Assembly: GCA_938048185.1 (NCBI GenBank)
Contig: CALIVT010000021.1
Span: forward strand, 1-50,496
Length of the DNA: 50,496 bases
Direction of reading: 5' to 3'
Source of the DNA: an uncultured Arenicella sp.
GTDB taxonomy: Bacteria > Pseudomonadota > Gammaproteobacteria > Arenicellales > Arenicellaceae
Part shown: positions 35,476 through 44,502 of the stretch, in pieces
How the letters are laid out: every line of letters begins with the position of its first letter
Position numbering within the stretch: position 1 is the first letter of the stretch
Notes under the pieces: generated by a model
What the model was told of the DNA's origin: nothing
The model's database searches: none
What the model saw: only the letters and a program-made list of their open reading frames with translations
Made by a program: the position numbers and the translations under genes

Positions 35476-37137
35476 ATGAGCCGTTTCGACCATTCTAAAT
35501 ACAGCAAAATCGCTCCATTAACTAAGCCAGACCGGCGCTGGCCGAGCAGGGTTATCGAGACCGCCCCAGCGTGGTGCAGTGTTGATCTGCGCGACGGAAA
35601 TCAGGCACTAATTGATCCGATGACACCCTCGCAAAAGCTCGAGATGTTCGAGATGTTAGTGAGTGTTGGTTTTAAGCAAATCGAAGTTGGCTTCCCGGCT
35701 GCATCGCAAACCGATTTCGATTTCGTCAGAAAGCTAGTCACCGAAAATCGCATTCCCGATGACGTTACTATTCAAGTTCTAACCCAGGCTCGCAAAGAGT
35801 TGATTGAGCGTACTTACGAGTCTTTAGTCGGGGCTGCGAGAGCCATCGTTCATGTTTACAACTCAACCTCTACTGTGCAACGCGAACAAGTGTTCAAGGC
35901 GTCACGTGAAGAAATTAAGAAGATCGCCGTCGATGGCGCAACGTGGGTGCTCGAGTGCGCGACAAAACAAGGGGGTACTGACTGGCAGTTTCAATATTCA
36001 CCGGAAAGTTTCACCGGTACCGAGATTGAGTACGCAATTGATGTGTGCAATGCGGTCGCTGACGTATGGCAGCCTAGCCCCGAGAACAAGATCATTTTTA
36101 ATCTCCCGGCGACGGTTGAGGTCGCGACACCTAACGTATACGCCGATCAAATTGAGTGGTTCTGCGATAACATCAAACAGCGCGATTCAATTATTGTAAG
36201 TTTGCATACGCATAACGACCGTGGCTGCGGTGTTGCGGCGTCAGAGTTGGGTGTCTTAGCCGGTGCTGACCGAGTAGAAGGCACGCTGCTGGGCAACGGA
36301 GAGCGCACCGGTAATATGGATATCGTTACCATGGCGATGAATTTGTACAGCGCGGGCGTTGACCCTGAGCTGGATTTTTCAGGCATGGACCGAGTCATCA
36401 ACGTGGTTGAAAAGTGTACACAGTTAAAAGTGCATCCGCGTCATCCATACGCGGGTGAACTAGTGTTTGCCGCTTTCTCGGGTAGTCATCAAGATGCAAT
36501 CAATAAGTGCTTGGCGTTATACAAAGAAGGCAGTACCTGGGAAGTTGCCTATTTACCAATCGACCCGCGCGATTTAGGGCGCAATTATCAGGAGGTGATT
36601 CGGATCAACTCGCAATCGGGTAAGGGCGGTGTTGCCTACGTTTTGGAGCAAGAGCATGGCATAAAAATGCCGCGATGGTTGCAAGTTGATTTTAGCCCCG
36701 TAGTGCAGAAAGAAGCCGAATTAACTGAAGCCGAAGTCAGTGGTAGGCAAATTGCCGACCTGTTTACGCGCACTTATTTAGAGCCAACGCCGGTCAACCC
36801 AGAAAGCTCGATGTGTTTGAAAGGCTATCAGGTTAACCGACAGGACGGCGAAGACTCGATGGATGCAGTGCTTGTGTGCGGTGACACCGAGACCAAAATT
36901 CATGGTGAGGGCCGAGGCGTGCTTGAAGCGTTTATGGCGGGCTTGAGTCAACACCTAGGCAAAGAGTTAGTGATTATTGAATACAACGAACACACGCTTG
37001 GACAGGATGATACGTCTGATGCAATGGCCTACGTACAGCTCAGCGTTGACTCTCAACGAGTTTGCGGGGCCGGGCGTAGCCAAGATATTCTCGGCGCAAC
37101 CCTAAATGCAATTTTGCATGCGGTTGCCCGAGTGTAA
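35476..37137 (+). CDS. leuA: 2-isopropylmalate synthase (long LeuA2 type)
   Basis: 553 residues. Condenses 2-ketoisovalerate with acetyl-CoA, the first committed step to leucine. The catalytic TIM barrel shows SVDLRDGNQAL near the start, HTHNDRGCGVA and LLGNGERTGNMD; the C-terminal ~130 residues are the allosteric leucine-binding domain. It belongs to the longer subgroup (about 550-560) found in actinobacteria and many proteobacteria. No other leu genes are adjacent. Divergent from an Lrp-type regulator. I see no leader peptide with Leu codons in the 147 bases upstream. Confidence 0.95.
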   Translation: MSRFDHSKYSKIAPLTKPDRRWPSRVIETAPAWCSVDLRDGNQALIDPMTPSQKLEMFEMLVSVGFKQIEVGFPAASQTDFDFVRKLVTENRIPDDVTIQVLTQARKELIERTYESLVGAARAIVHVYNSTSTVQREQVFKASREEIKKIAVDGATWVLECATKQGGTDWQFQYSPESFTGTEIEYAIDVCNAVADVWQPSPENKIIFNLPATVEVATPNVYADQIEWFCDNIKQRDSIIVSLHTHNDRGCGVAASELGVLAGADRVEGTLLGNGERTGNMDIVTMAMNLYSAGVDPELDFSGMDRVINVVEKCTQLKVHPRHPYAGELVFAAFSGSHQDAINKCLALYKEGSTWEVAYLPIDPRDLGRNYQEVIRINSQSGKGGVAYVLEQEHGIKMPRWLQVDFSPVVQKEAELTEAEVSGRQIADLFTRTYLEPTPVNPESSMCLKGYQVNRQDGEDSMDAVLVCGDTETKIHGEGRGVLEAFMAGLSQHLGKELVIIEYNEHTLGQDDTSDAMAYVQLSVDSQRVCGAGRSQDILGATLNAILHAVARV

Positions 37138-37144
37138 GCGCTTA

Positions 37145-37160
37145 GCCGTGACTTCACGGC
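37145..37160. terminator. Hairpin between convergent leuA and acyl-CoA synthetase genes
   Basis: GCCGTGA-CT-TCACGGC is a perfect 7-bp stem in the 48-base gap between the two convergent stops. There is no T run, so it may be a bidirectional weak terminator or an mRNA end stabiliser. Confidence 0.35.
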
Positions 37161-37185
37161 GAATGCAGGTGGTCTAGCTTACTGG

Positions 37186-38844
37186 CTAGGCCTCCCACGC
37201 GACGGTTTCTTTTTGCGCCTCCAGAATGGGCAAATATTTCGCTTCTAGCTCCGCTCGCTTGACCTTCATAGTGGGCGTGAGAAGGCCATTCTCGATCGTC
37301 CACATTTCGTTGGTAATGTAGATGCCGCCAACCACTTCGTGCTTTTCGATGCGCTTATTCACCTGGGTCACGGTCTCGATTAAACTCTCGGCAATTTCTT
37401 CCTTGCTCATGTCTTTGGCTACTTCTTGAGATAAGACTATCACCACCATAGCGCTTGGCAGGCCGCTGCCCATCACACACATTTGCTCAATCAAAACGTT
37501 GTCAGCAAGCTTAGACTCGATCGGCACGGGCGCAACATACTTGCCCTTGCCTGATTTGAAAATGTCTTTTACTCGACCGGTAATAGTCAGGTAGCCATCG
37601 GCGTCTATGTCCGCTTTGTCGCCTGTTCTAAAATACCCATCTTCGTCAAACGATTCGGCGGTGGCCTCTGGGTTCTTATAGTATTCGGTAAATACGGCTG
37701 GACCTTTTATCAAAACCTCTCCGGCATCCGATATTTTAACATCGAAGCCTTCGACAGCTTTGCCAATGGTGCCTACTTTGCTCTTTCTAAAAGGGTATTG
37801 ACTGGTCGCCAAGCCCATCGTTTCACTCATGCCCCAGCCTTCGGCAATGTCGATATCCAGGTTTTGATACCACTTCAAAATTGAGGGCGATATAGGGGCG
37901 GAGCCACTTCCGTAAGAGCGAGTATTATCGAAGCCCAATTGAGCTTTGATTTTCTTTTTAACAATGCCACTTAGTATTGGAATGCACAGCAACAAATTTA
38001 GTTTGCGTTGCGGGATTTTCGCTAATACTTGTGATTGAAATTTTACCCAAAGCCGTGGCACCGAAATAAAAGACGTAGTCTGCGCGTTGCGCAAGTCGCG
38101 GATAAAGGTGTCTAGCGACTCGTTAAACGTGACCATCGCGCCGCAATACAAGCTATTGTACTCAATTAGGCCACGCTCGGTTACGTGTGCCAAGGGTAAG
38201 TAAGAAAGGTAGCGCTCGTCTGCCCCGGTCCCCAGCGCATGCACACTGATAGCAGCGGAATAGCAAATGTTTTGATAGCTAATGACCACGCCTTTCGGTT
38301 TTCCGGTTGAGCCTGAGGTGTAAACGATGGAGAACACATCGTCGAGCTTCGGTTTATTGATTTGATCTTGCGCGAGGGCTTCATTATTGACAATAAGGTC
38401 ATCCATGCTGTGTTGCCATTGCACTTGGCTAGTTGACATGCCAATAGAGATTACGTTCTCAGGAATGGCATTTTTAGCAATCTCAGGCTTAGCAATATTG
38501 CCGACGATAATCGCCTTAGCATCGCTGTGCTCAAGCACATAGCTGATTATGCTTTCACCGGCGGTTGCATAAATCGGGGTGGGAATAAGACCTAATGCCA
38601 CGAGTGCAAAATCGGCGATAAACCAGTCCGCGCAATTGTTTGCCAAAATACCCACACGGTCGCCTTTTTTTAACCCTAACTTATCAAGACCCTTGGCCAA
38701 CCTGAGGGTTCTGTCGTAGGCCTGTTGCCATGTGTATTCGACGTACTCTCCGTTACTGGGCTGTCGCAAGTAGACTTTATCAGGTGTCTCACTTAATTGA
38801 TGTGCGAACATCTCGATGGGAGTGACGTTTTGGTTAGGGATCAT
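37186..38844 (-). CDS. AMP-dependent long-chain acyl-CoA synthetase
   Basis: 552 residues. The adenylate-forming motifs are YTSGSTGKPKGVV (P-loop), 'YGSGSAPISPSILKWYQ' and 'GYFRTGDKADIDADGYLTITGRVKDIFK' with the hinge and catalytic lysine region near 'KSGKGKYVAPVPIE'. The combination, including KYVAP, is that of long-chain fatty-acid CoA ligases. It activates fatty acids for beta-oxidation or lipid synthesis, probably at the inner membrane. ATG 38844 is preceded by GGAG. Monocistronic and convergent with leuA. Confidence 0.9.
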   Translation of the reverse strand: MIPNQNVTPIEMFAHQLSETPDKVYLRQPSNGEYVEYTWQQAYDRTLRLAKGLDKLGLKKGDRVGILANNCADWFIADFALVALGLIPTPIYATAGESIISYVLEHSDAKAIIVGNIAKPEIAKNAIPENVISIGMSTSQVQWQHSMDDLIVNNEALAQDQINKPKLDDVFSIVYTSGSTGKPKGVVISYQNICYSAAISVHALGTGADERYLSYLPLAHVTERGLIEYNSLYCGAMVTFNESLDTFIRDLRNAQTTSFISVPRLWVKFQSQVLAKIPQRKLNLLLCIPILSGIVKKKIKAQLGFDNTRSYGSGSAPISPSILKWYQNLDIDIAEGWGMSETMGLATSQYPFRKSKVGTIGKAVEGFDVKISDAGEVLIKGPAVFTEYYKNPEATAESFDEDGYFRTGDKADIDADGYLTITGRVKDIFKSGKGKYVAPVPIESKLADNVLIEQMCVMGSGLPSAMVVIVLSQEVAKDMSKEEIAESLIETVTQVNKRIEKHEVVGGIYITNEMWTIENGLLTPTMKVKRAELEAKYLPILEAQKETVAWEA

Positions 38845-39613
38845 CCTACTTCTCCGGTAGTAAATTACGGCAAATACTAGTCGTTTTATGCTTAGACTTA
38901 CTAGCAGTTGTCTAGGTTAGTTGTGGTGACGATATTTCGCAATGACGACGGCAGTTACCCGCTACAGTTGTCAGCGATATAATCACTAGCTTTTTATGTC
39001 GACGTTAGCGCCTCGTCTACACAAGCGCGAGTACGTCCTTAACAACCATTTGCGCGGCCCGCTGCCTATCGATTTCGCAGTCTAATTACGCGTCTTTTTA
39101 GCTTAGTTTCGTGGTCAGTTTATCCGTCGCTAAATTTTTTGTTTCTTGACATTTTGGGTATTATTAAAGACTACCTTTAAGTTCGGCCGCGAGCAAACAA
39201 TTTGCTATCACAGACGATTTGGAGGCAATATTGTTAGACGTTTGTCATTTCTGTGTTGCGTAAGACGAGTTAAATACATCTTGAATGAGTGGTTCCTCAA
39301 AATATTGCTTGTCTTTCACGCAGTCTTCCAACCGACTCGATATTGTTTTAAACTCTCAACCAGGCTAGGGGCCTAACTAAGAGGTGGCGCCAAGCGCACT
39401 TTTTATACCTGCCTTCTGAAATCCAAATTCTTCAAAGCGATTGCTCTTCAACGTGACTGTTTTTCAACGTGACTGCATTTCAACGTGACTGCTTTTCAAC
39501 GTGACTGCTTTAGAGGTGGGTTTTTTCAGAAATTTGTGCGTTTGAAACGTTAGGCTCTCCGCGACCATAACCCTCTTTACAAGGCCAGGCTTGCCTTGAT
39601 AAATAATAACTGT
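38845..39613. other. Long intergenic region
   Basis: About 770 bases without a supported gene. A 76-codon open frame at 39146 has no family features or ribosome-binding site. The tail of the region holds the 16-bp tandem repeat. The divergent orientation of the flanking genes means that both promoters lie here, but I cannot pick them out. Confidence 0.5.
39431..39510. repeat. 16-bp tandem repeat, five copies
   Basis: Four units begin at 39447, 39463, 39479 and 39495 with the common core TTCAACGTGACTG and three variable bases; a more diverged unit starts at 39431. Spacing is exactly 16 each time. It lies about 100 bases upstream of the OmpA-domain gene and could be a transcription-factor array or a slippage-generated repeat. 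Confidence 0.85.
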
Positions 39614-40228
39614 ATGACTCCTACTCAATACTATTTAATGGGTGCGGTGCTTGTGACCGTGCTGACAACCGCTGTATCACTACCCAAGATCAGTTTTGCA
39701 GACGATAATGTGTCGCCGCCAACCCTAACACCCGATGGTAAGGGTGGTTTTGTGCTTGATGACCTAGTCGTGATTCGGCGCGCTGGGGTAGACGATGTAA
39801 CGCTTGAGAAAGACGGCACTTTTTCGTTGTTAACTGATGATTCGTCGACCGTGTTCTCAGCCCTCAACTCTGGTTCTGGCGCGGCGGTGAACTTCGATGT
39901 GGCGTTTGCTAAAAATTCTATTGTCATGACGGCTGATGGCCAATTGATCTTGGAGACCATCGCGCGCGCCTTACGCCTGATTGGCACCGAGCAGCCATTC
40001 GGCTTGATCGTTAAACACAGCTCAAAGTCAGGCCCAGCGGGACGACGTAGTTTAACTAAAGGTCGTGCCGACGCTGTTGTGCGAGAGTTAACTCAACGCC
40101 ACGGCATTAAAAGTGAGCTCTCTGTTTCGTTCACTAACCAAGGTTTAGCGGTCAAAGATGTTGGCATGTCACAGCTGCTTCAGTTTACCATTGTCAACTT
40201 AGGCGCAGAGTCGATCGCGATACAATAA
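39614..40228 (+). CDS. Exported OmpA-C-like domain protein
   Basis: 204 residues from ATG 39614 (a TTG six codons earlier is possible; neither has a good ribosome-binding site). A signal peptide runs to about PKISFA. After ~75 residues of low-complexity linker, a C-terminal OmpA-like domain appears: VNFDVAFAKNSIVMTADGQL opens it, and RRSLTKGRADAVVRELTQRHGI is the 'R-A..V...L...G' helix. OmpA-C domains bind peptidoglycan non-covalently, so the protein probably ties an envelope component to the wall. The key Asp and Arg ligands are only partly clear here, so binding may be altered. Confidence 0.65.
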   Translation: MTPTQYYLMGAVLVTVLTTAVSLPKISFADDNVSPPTLTPDGKGGFVLDDLVVIRRAGVDDVTLEKDGTFSLLTDDSSTVFSALNSGSGAAVNFDVAFAKNSIVMTADGQLILETIARALRLIGTEQPFGLIVKHSSKSGPAGRRSLTKGRADAVVRELTQRHGIKSELSVSFTNQGLAVKDVGMSQLLQFTIVNLGAESIAIQ

Positions 40229-40293
40229 GCGCCAGTTTCTTCCCTGATCGCGCGTTTGGTTGATACACTGGCACAATAAAACGTGAGAAGCCC

Positions 40294-41217
40294 ATGAAAA
40301 TACTACGAACACCCGACAGTCGATTTGAACACTTAGAAGGCTACAACTTCGAACCGAACTATCTAAGCGTTGACGATGGCCAAGGTGGCCAACTGCGCCT
40401 GCATTATGTTGATGAAGGGCCCGATGACGGACAGGTAGTTTTATTGATGCATGGCGAGCCGTCATGGTCATACCTTTATCGAAAGATGATACCCGGGTTG
40501 GTTGCAGCAGGCTACCGAGTAATAGCGCCTGATTTGGCGGGTTTTGGCCGCTCTGATAAGCCTAGCCAACGCAGTGATTACACCTATCAACGGCATGTCG
40601 ACTGGATGACGCACTGGTTGCTTGCGTTGGACTTAGATAACGTTGTGTTATTTTGCCAAGACTGGGGTGGTTTGATCGGGCTGCGTTTAGTTGCAGAGCA
40701 CTCGAATCGGTTTGCAGGTGTTGTCGCGGCTAACACGTTCTTACCCACCGGTGACGTTGATCCAGGCGACGCTTTTTTGAAGTGGCAAGAGTTTTCGCAA
40801 AACGTCCCAGAGTTTCCGGCTGGCGATATAATAAAAGGCGCGACGGTGTCTACCTTATCCGATGCTGTGATCGCAGCCTATGACGCACCGTATCCAGACG
40901 AAACGTTTAAAGAAGGTGCGAGGCAATTTCCGTTACTGGTTCCTACCACGGCCGATGATCCTGCGTCGGCGGCTAATCGCGAAGCGTGGGGAATTTTATC
41001 TGAGTTTAGTAAGCCGTTCTTAACAGCCTTTAGTGATCAAGACCCGATCACTAAAGGTGGCGATAAAGCCTTTCAACAAAGGGTGCCGGGCGCCGCTGGT
41101 CAAGCACACATAACCATTGAGAATGGCGGTCACTTCCTCCAAGAAGACAAAGGTGAGCAGCTCGCCGAGGTGCTCATTCGTTTTATTAGTGACAATAAAA
41201 TCGCGAACCAGTCATGA
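40294..41217 (+). CDS. Haloalkane-dehalogenase-like alpha/beta hydrolase
   Basis: 307 residues. The family's HGEPSWSYLYRKMIP oxyanion block (53-67) is present, as are nucleophile D123 with halide-binding W124 (CQDWGG), a candidate acid D248/D250 (FSDQDP) and H280 (GGHF). Tryptophan 164 is in place to be the second halide ligand. This fits subfamily HLD-I of haloalkane dehalogenases, which hydrolyse carbon-halogen bonds to alcohol and halide. Epoxide or ester hydrolysis by the same fold cannot be excluded. The stop overlaps the next start by four bases (ATGA), so the two are coupled. Confidence 0.85.
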   Translation: MKILRTPDSRFEHLEGYNFEPNYLSVDDGQGGQLRLHYVDEGPDDGQVVLLMHGEPSWSYLYRKMIPGLVAAGYRVIAPDLAGFGRSDKPSQRSDYTYQRHVDWMTHWLLALDLDNVVLFCQDWGGLIGLRLVAEHSNRFAGVVAANTFLPTGDVDPGDAFLKWQEFSQNVPEFPAGDIIKGATVSTLSDAVIAAYDAPYPDETFKEGARQFPLLVPTTADDPASAANREAWGILSEFSKPFLTAFSDQDPITKGGDKAFQQRVPGAAGQAHITIENGGHFLQEDKGEQLAEVLIRFISDNKIANQS

Positions 41218-42443
41218 GCCAAAAACATTACGATGTGGTGGTATGGGGAGCCACGGGTTTTACCGGTAAATGGGTCGCGAAGCATTTGTATGATAACTAT
41301 TCGGCGGGCGAACTAAGCTGGGCGATTGCCGGGCGCAACCCAGATAAATTAAATGCGGTGCGTGATTTCATTGGTGATACGTCGGCGCGAATAGATGGCC
41401 TTTTAGCCGACAGCGCCGACGAAAACTCGCTCAAGGAATTGGTCGCCCAGACTAATGTGGTTATCAGCACCGTTGGCCCATACGCCCATTACGGTTCTAT
41501 GTTAGTCAAGGTTTGCGCGGAGTCTGGCACGCACTATGTCGACCTGACTGGTGAGGTGCCGTGGATGCGCGATATGATTGACCAGCATCATGCGGCTGCC
41601 GTTAAAAGTGGCGCGAAAATCGTGCACAGTTGTGGCTTTGACTCCGTACCCTCGGATATGGGGGTTTATTTTACTCAGCACAGGGCAAACGTTGCGCTCG
41701 GGCAGCCGCTTACTCGAATCACTTATAACTTGATGAAAGCCAAAGGGGGTATAAGTGGCGGAACGATTGCCAGCATGATGAACATTATTGAGTTGGCAGT
41801 AAAAGATAAACGAATTCGGAAGGTTTTGGCGAACCCCTATTCATTAAATCCCGACCCAGGTTTTCGCGGACCGGATAAAGGCGATCAAACGAGTGCTAAA
41901 CACAGTGAAGAGCTAGGTGAGTGGACCGCGCCGTTCATGATGGCGGGTATTAATACTCGTATTGTTCGTCGCTCTAACGCGCTAATGGATTACGCGTACG
42001 GCAAGGACTTTAAGTATCAAGAGGTGATGGTTACGGGTAGTGGAGTCAAAGGTTATGCTGCTGCAAAAGCCATCGCTGGTGGCATGAAAACCATGATGCT
42101 CATGGGTATTACCAGCGTTGGTCGAAAGTTCTTGGGTTTGTTTTTACCAGCGCAAGGTGAGGGCCCCAAGGTCGATCCGCAAAACCCAGGTTTCTATCAC
42201 ATTCAGTTTAACGGCGAGACTGTCGACGGACAGATATTCACCACAAGATTGGTCGGTGATGGTGATCCTGGGTATGGATCTACGTCAAAGATGTTAGCCG
42301 AATCGGGCGTTTGTTTGGCCTTAGATGCACTCGCAACCAAGGGCGGGTTTTGGACGCCTGCCAGTGCCTTAGGTGGCGCATATCTGGCTCGTTTACAGGA
42401 TGCAGGTGGCTTGAAGTTTGACGTGATTGACTTGAGCAGTTGA
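41214..42443 (+). CDS. Saccharopine-dehydrogenase-like / trans-acting enoyl reductase family protein
   Basis: 409 residues. An N-terminal Rossmann fold begins VVWGATGFTGKWVAKHL, with 'VVISTVGPYAHYGSMLVKVC' and 'HYVDLTGEVPWMRDMIDQHH' following, the pattern of the mycobacterial trans-acting enoyl reductase and eukaryotic saccharopine-dehydrogenase-like oxidoreductases. Probably an NAD(P)-dependent reductase acting on a lipid-like substrate. Coupled by overlap to the dehalogenase-like hydrolase, which suggests that both belong to one catabolic or lipid-modifying route. Substrate unknown. Confidence 0.8.
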   Translation: MSQKHYDVVVWGATGFTGKWVAKHLYDNYSAGELSWAIAGRNPDKLNAVRDFIGDTSARIDGLLADSADENSLKELVAQTNVVISTVGPYAHYGSMLVKVCAESGTHYVDLTGEVPWMRDMIDQHHAAAVKSGAKIVHSCGFDSVPSDMGVYFTQHRANVALGQPLTRITYNLMKAKGGISGGTIASMMNIIELAVKDKRIRKVLANPYSLNPDPGFRGPDKGDQTSAKHSEELGEWTAPFMMAGINTRIVRRSNALMDYAYGKDFKYQEVMVTGSGVKGYAAAKAIAGGMKTMMLMGITSVGRKFLGLFLPAQGEGPKVDPQNPGFYHIQFNGETVDGQIFTTRLVGDGDPGYGSTSKMLAESGVCLALDALATKGGFWTPASALGGAYLARLQDAGGLKFDVIDLSS

Positions 42444-42517
42444 GCCCAATGCCGCAGATAATGGGGGCCTTTATATTGTCGTGTTTCGGCTCTTAAGGTA
42501 CGCAGCAATATATTGGT

Positions 42518-43702
42518 TTAGGCATTACCCCCCGAGAGTAACGTTCGGTACCAATCGAGCTGTTTCCAATAGCCATCTTTTTTTAATTTGTGAGCATGTG
42601 TCGGGTTTTGGTGTGCGGACCAAGGCAGCTCTAAATCTAGCCAGCGATACGTCATTGCTGACCCGGGCTCAATTTTTGCCATCATTATTTTTGCCACTTG
42701 TTTTTGCAAAACTAAATTTTCGTAACCGAGCCCCTCGCCCACGCAAACCTGACGTAGCCCTTTAAAATCAAATTCTGCGCTGTGATGTACATGGCCGTGT
42801 AAATAGTGACGGCCACCTAATGCGTTTATTTTATCGCTTAGCCAGTCGACTTCGTTGATGCTACCAACTTCATGATCGTCATGCGGTCTCGGATCTTTGA
42901 GTGGCCGATGGGTGAAGAAAATTTGCTCGCCGTGATGTGGCAATAAGTTGTTGAATAGCTTCCCTCGTTGACCACCACTGGTTGGGAAGAAGTCAGCCGC
43001 GGTATCTATGTTTACGAAACGAGCGCCCGCTAATTCAAAGGCATGATTCATTGGGCCGATCTGGTCCAAAAACTGTTGATAGATGAGTCCGTTATCGTGA
43101 AAGTCGTGATTGCCGATAGTGACATAGCAGGGCAGGGGCGCCGACTTAAACAGTTCAATGGCCGAATCGTATTCGCCCTCCGAGTAGTTAAAGTCGCCAA
43201 GATGAAGCAAAAACGTGGCCCCAAGCGCGTGCGCACGCTGCAGTGTCCATGCGAGCTCTGAGCCGCCGCCGGTGTCGCCCATTACTGCGAATTCGAATCC
43301 ATCACTTGCATCGAGTTGCCACTTTAGATTGAGTGTTTGCGTAATGGCCGAGTCAATATAAATGGTTCGGTTTAAACCGTCTATATCCTCATTGATCAGC
43401 TTAATGCCGCGACCACGAATATTGAGTTGTGCGCTGGGCGATACATTGCTGAGTGTGAATTTGATTTGCCCGCGCTGCGTTTCAATCCGGATTTCGGGCT
43501 CTGGCGCGATGGCCCTTAAGGCCTGCGTGTTGGTGGCAATTGCATCTTTGAGTATGAGACTGGCGTGCGGAATGGTATGCCTTTCGCGGTTAGCCGAGTG
43601 TTCTAGCGACAAGCGTGGATAGCGCAACCCGCGATCATGCGCGTAGAGCATTGCGCCACCAAGCAGTGCTCCACCGACTATCAATTTACGTCTTGAAACC
43701 AC
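42518..43702 (-). CDS. Exported calcineurin-like metallophosphoesterase
   Basis: 394 residues. The N-terminus SRRKLIVGGALLGGAML looks like a twin-arginine signal. About 110 residues of beta domain precede the catalytic part, where the metallophosphatase motifs are in order: MGDTGGGSE, LGDFNY, GNHD, THRPLKD and GHVHH. The active site should hold two metal ions. Relatives act on phosphomonoesters or diesters in the periplasm. The DUF4399 gene lies seven bases upstream on the same strand and is probably cotranscribed. Confidence 0.85.
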   Translation of the reverse strand: MVSRRKLIVGGALLGGAMLYAHDRGLRYPRLSLEHSANRERHTIPHASLILKDAIATNTQALRAIAPEPEIRIETQRGQIKFTLSNVSPSAQLNIRGRGIKLINEDIDGLNRTIYIDSAITQTLNLKWQLDASDGFEFAVMGDTGGGSELAWTLQRAHALGATFLLHLGDFNYSEGEYDSAIELFKSAPLPCYVTIGNHDFHDNGLIYQQFLDQIGPMNHAFELAGARFVNIDTAADFFPTSGGQRGKLFNNLLPHHGEQIFFTHRPLKDPRPHDDHEVGSINEVDWLSDKINALGGRHYLHGHVHHSAEFDFKGLRQVCVGEGLGYENLVLQKQVAKIMMAKIEPGSAMTYRWLDLELPWSAHQNPTHAHKLKKDGYWKQLDWYRTLLSGGNA

Positions 43703-43709
43703 TGGAATA

Positions 43710-44258
43710 CTACTGCACCGTTACTGTGATTTTCTTTGACACAACCGGGGTGTCGTGCGGAATATGCAAATAGTTACCAAGCAGCAATTGCAGCGTATGT
43801 TGCCCCGGCTCTAGTTCAATGGTGGTTTCGGTTTGTGCGCCGCCAAAATGGATGATTTGATCAGTTGCCGGCAACGGCGCAGACATATCGGGTAGTTCAC
43901 TAACGTTGATTAATAAGTGATGGTGGCCGCTGAATTCAATGTTTTCGCCCGCCTTCGCGACCGTCATGTTGGTGATGCCGAATTTTACCGTTACCGGTGA
44001 ACTAACCGTGGCGCCATCGCCTGGCTCCAAAATGAATACATCGGCGCCCTCGGCGGATTTTGAAATTAGGTCTTTAAACGCATTATTTGTCGGTGTGGCC
44101 GGAACTACATCGGTTTTAGTTTGAGCGACTTGCTGGCTCGCGACTTGATTGGTGGCGGGGGCGACAGGGTCTTGCTGTGCAATGTTTTGTTTTGAGATAT
44201 AGCCATAGATAAAGAAAGCCACAACGGCTGCGATTGCTACGTAGATTAAATTTTTCAT
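43710..44258 (-). CDS. DUF4399-domain envelope protein
   Basis: 182 residues. An N-terminal membrane segment (~3-20) is followed by a Gln/Thr/Val-rich linker and a DUF4399 domain (~75-182): 'PGDGATVSSPVTVKFGITNM', 'HHHLLINVSELPD', 'IIHFGGAQTETTIELEPGQHTLQLLLG' and 'HIPHDTP'. The three clustered histidines suggest a metal site. The family is common in marine gammaproteobacteria and its function is not established. Cotranscribed with the metallophosphatase, so both may act on the same periplasmic substrate. Confidence 0.85.
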   Translation of the reverse strand: MKNLIYVAIAAVVAFFIYGYISKQNIAQQDPVAPATNQVASQQVAQTKTDVVPATPTNNAFKDLISKSAEGADVFILEPGDGATVSSPVTVKFGITNMTVAKAGENIEFSGHHHLLINVSELPDMSAPLPATDQIIHFGGAQTETTIELEPGQHTLQLLLGNYLHIPHDTPVVSKKITVTVQ

Positions 44259-44502
44259 GACAGTTGCTGTCCTCAGTGCGGTAAGCCGTAAGCTTTGATT
44301 AATTTTTGCGGTCTAACTATAAACCAAATCACGCAACCAAATTAGTAGTAAGAATCTATTTGCAGGGCATTTTATTTGCCCATCGGTTTGCTGAATATTC
44401 CACCAATAGAGAGCGGGCAATAAATTCCTGTGTGTTTTACGTGCTCGCCCATACCAATACGCGTTAGAATACGCGCTTAAAGAAGATCACCCGCACATCG
44501 CT

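Noticed and set aside
39146-39376. 76-codon open frame in the long intergenic region
   Set aside because: No ribosome-binding site, odd composition and no resemblance to a known family.
39431-39510. CRISPR or origin iterons
   Set aside because: Units of 16 bp abut each other without spacers, and there is no replication gene nearby.
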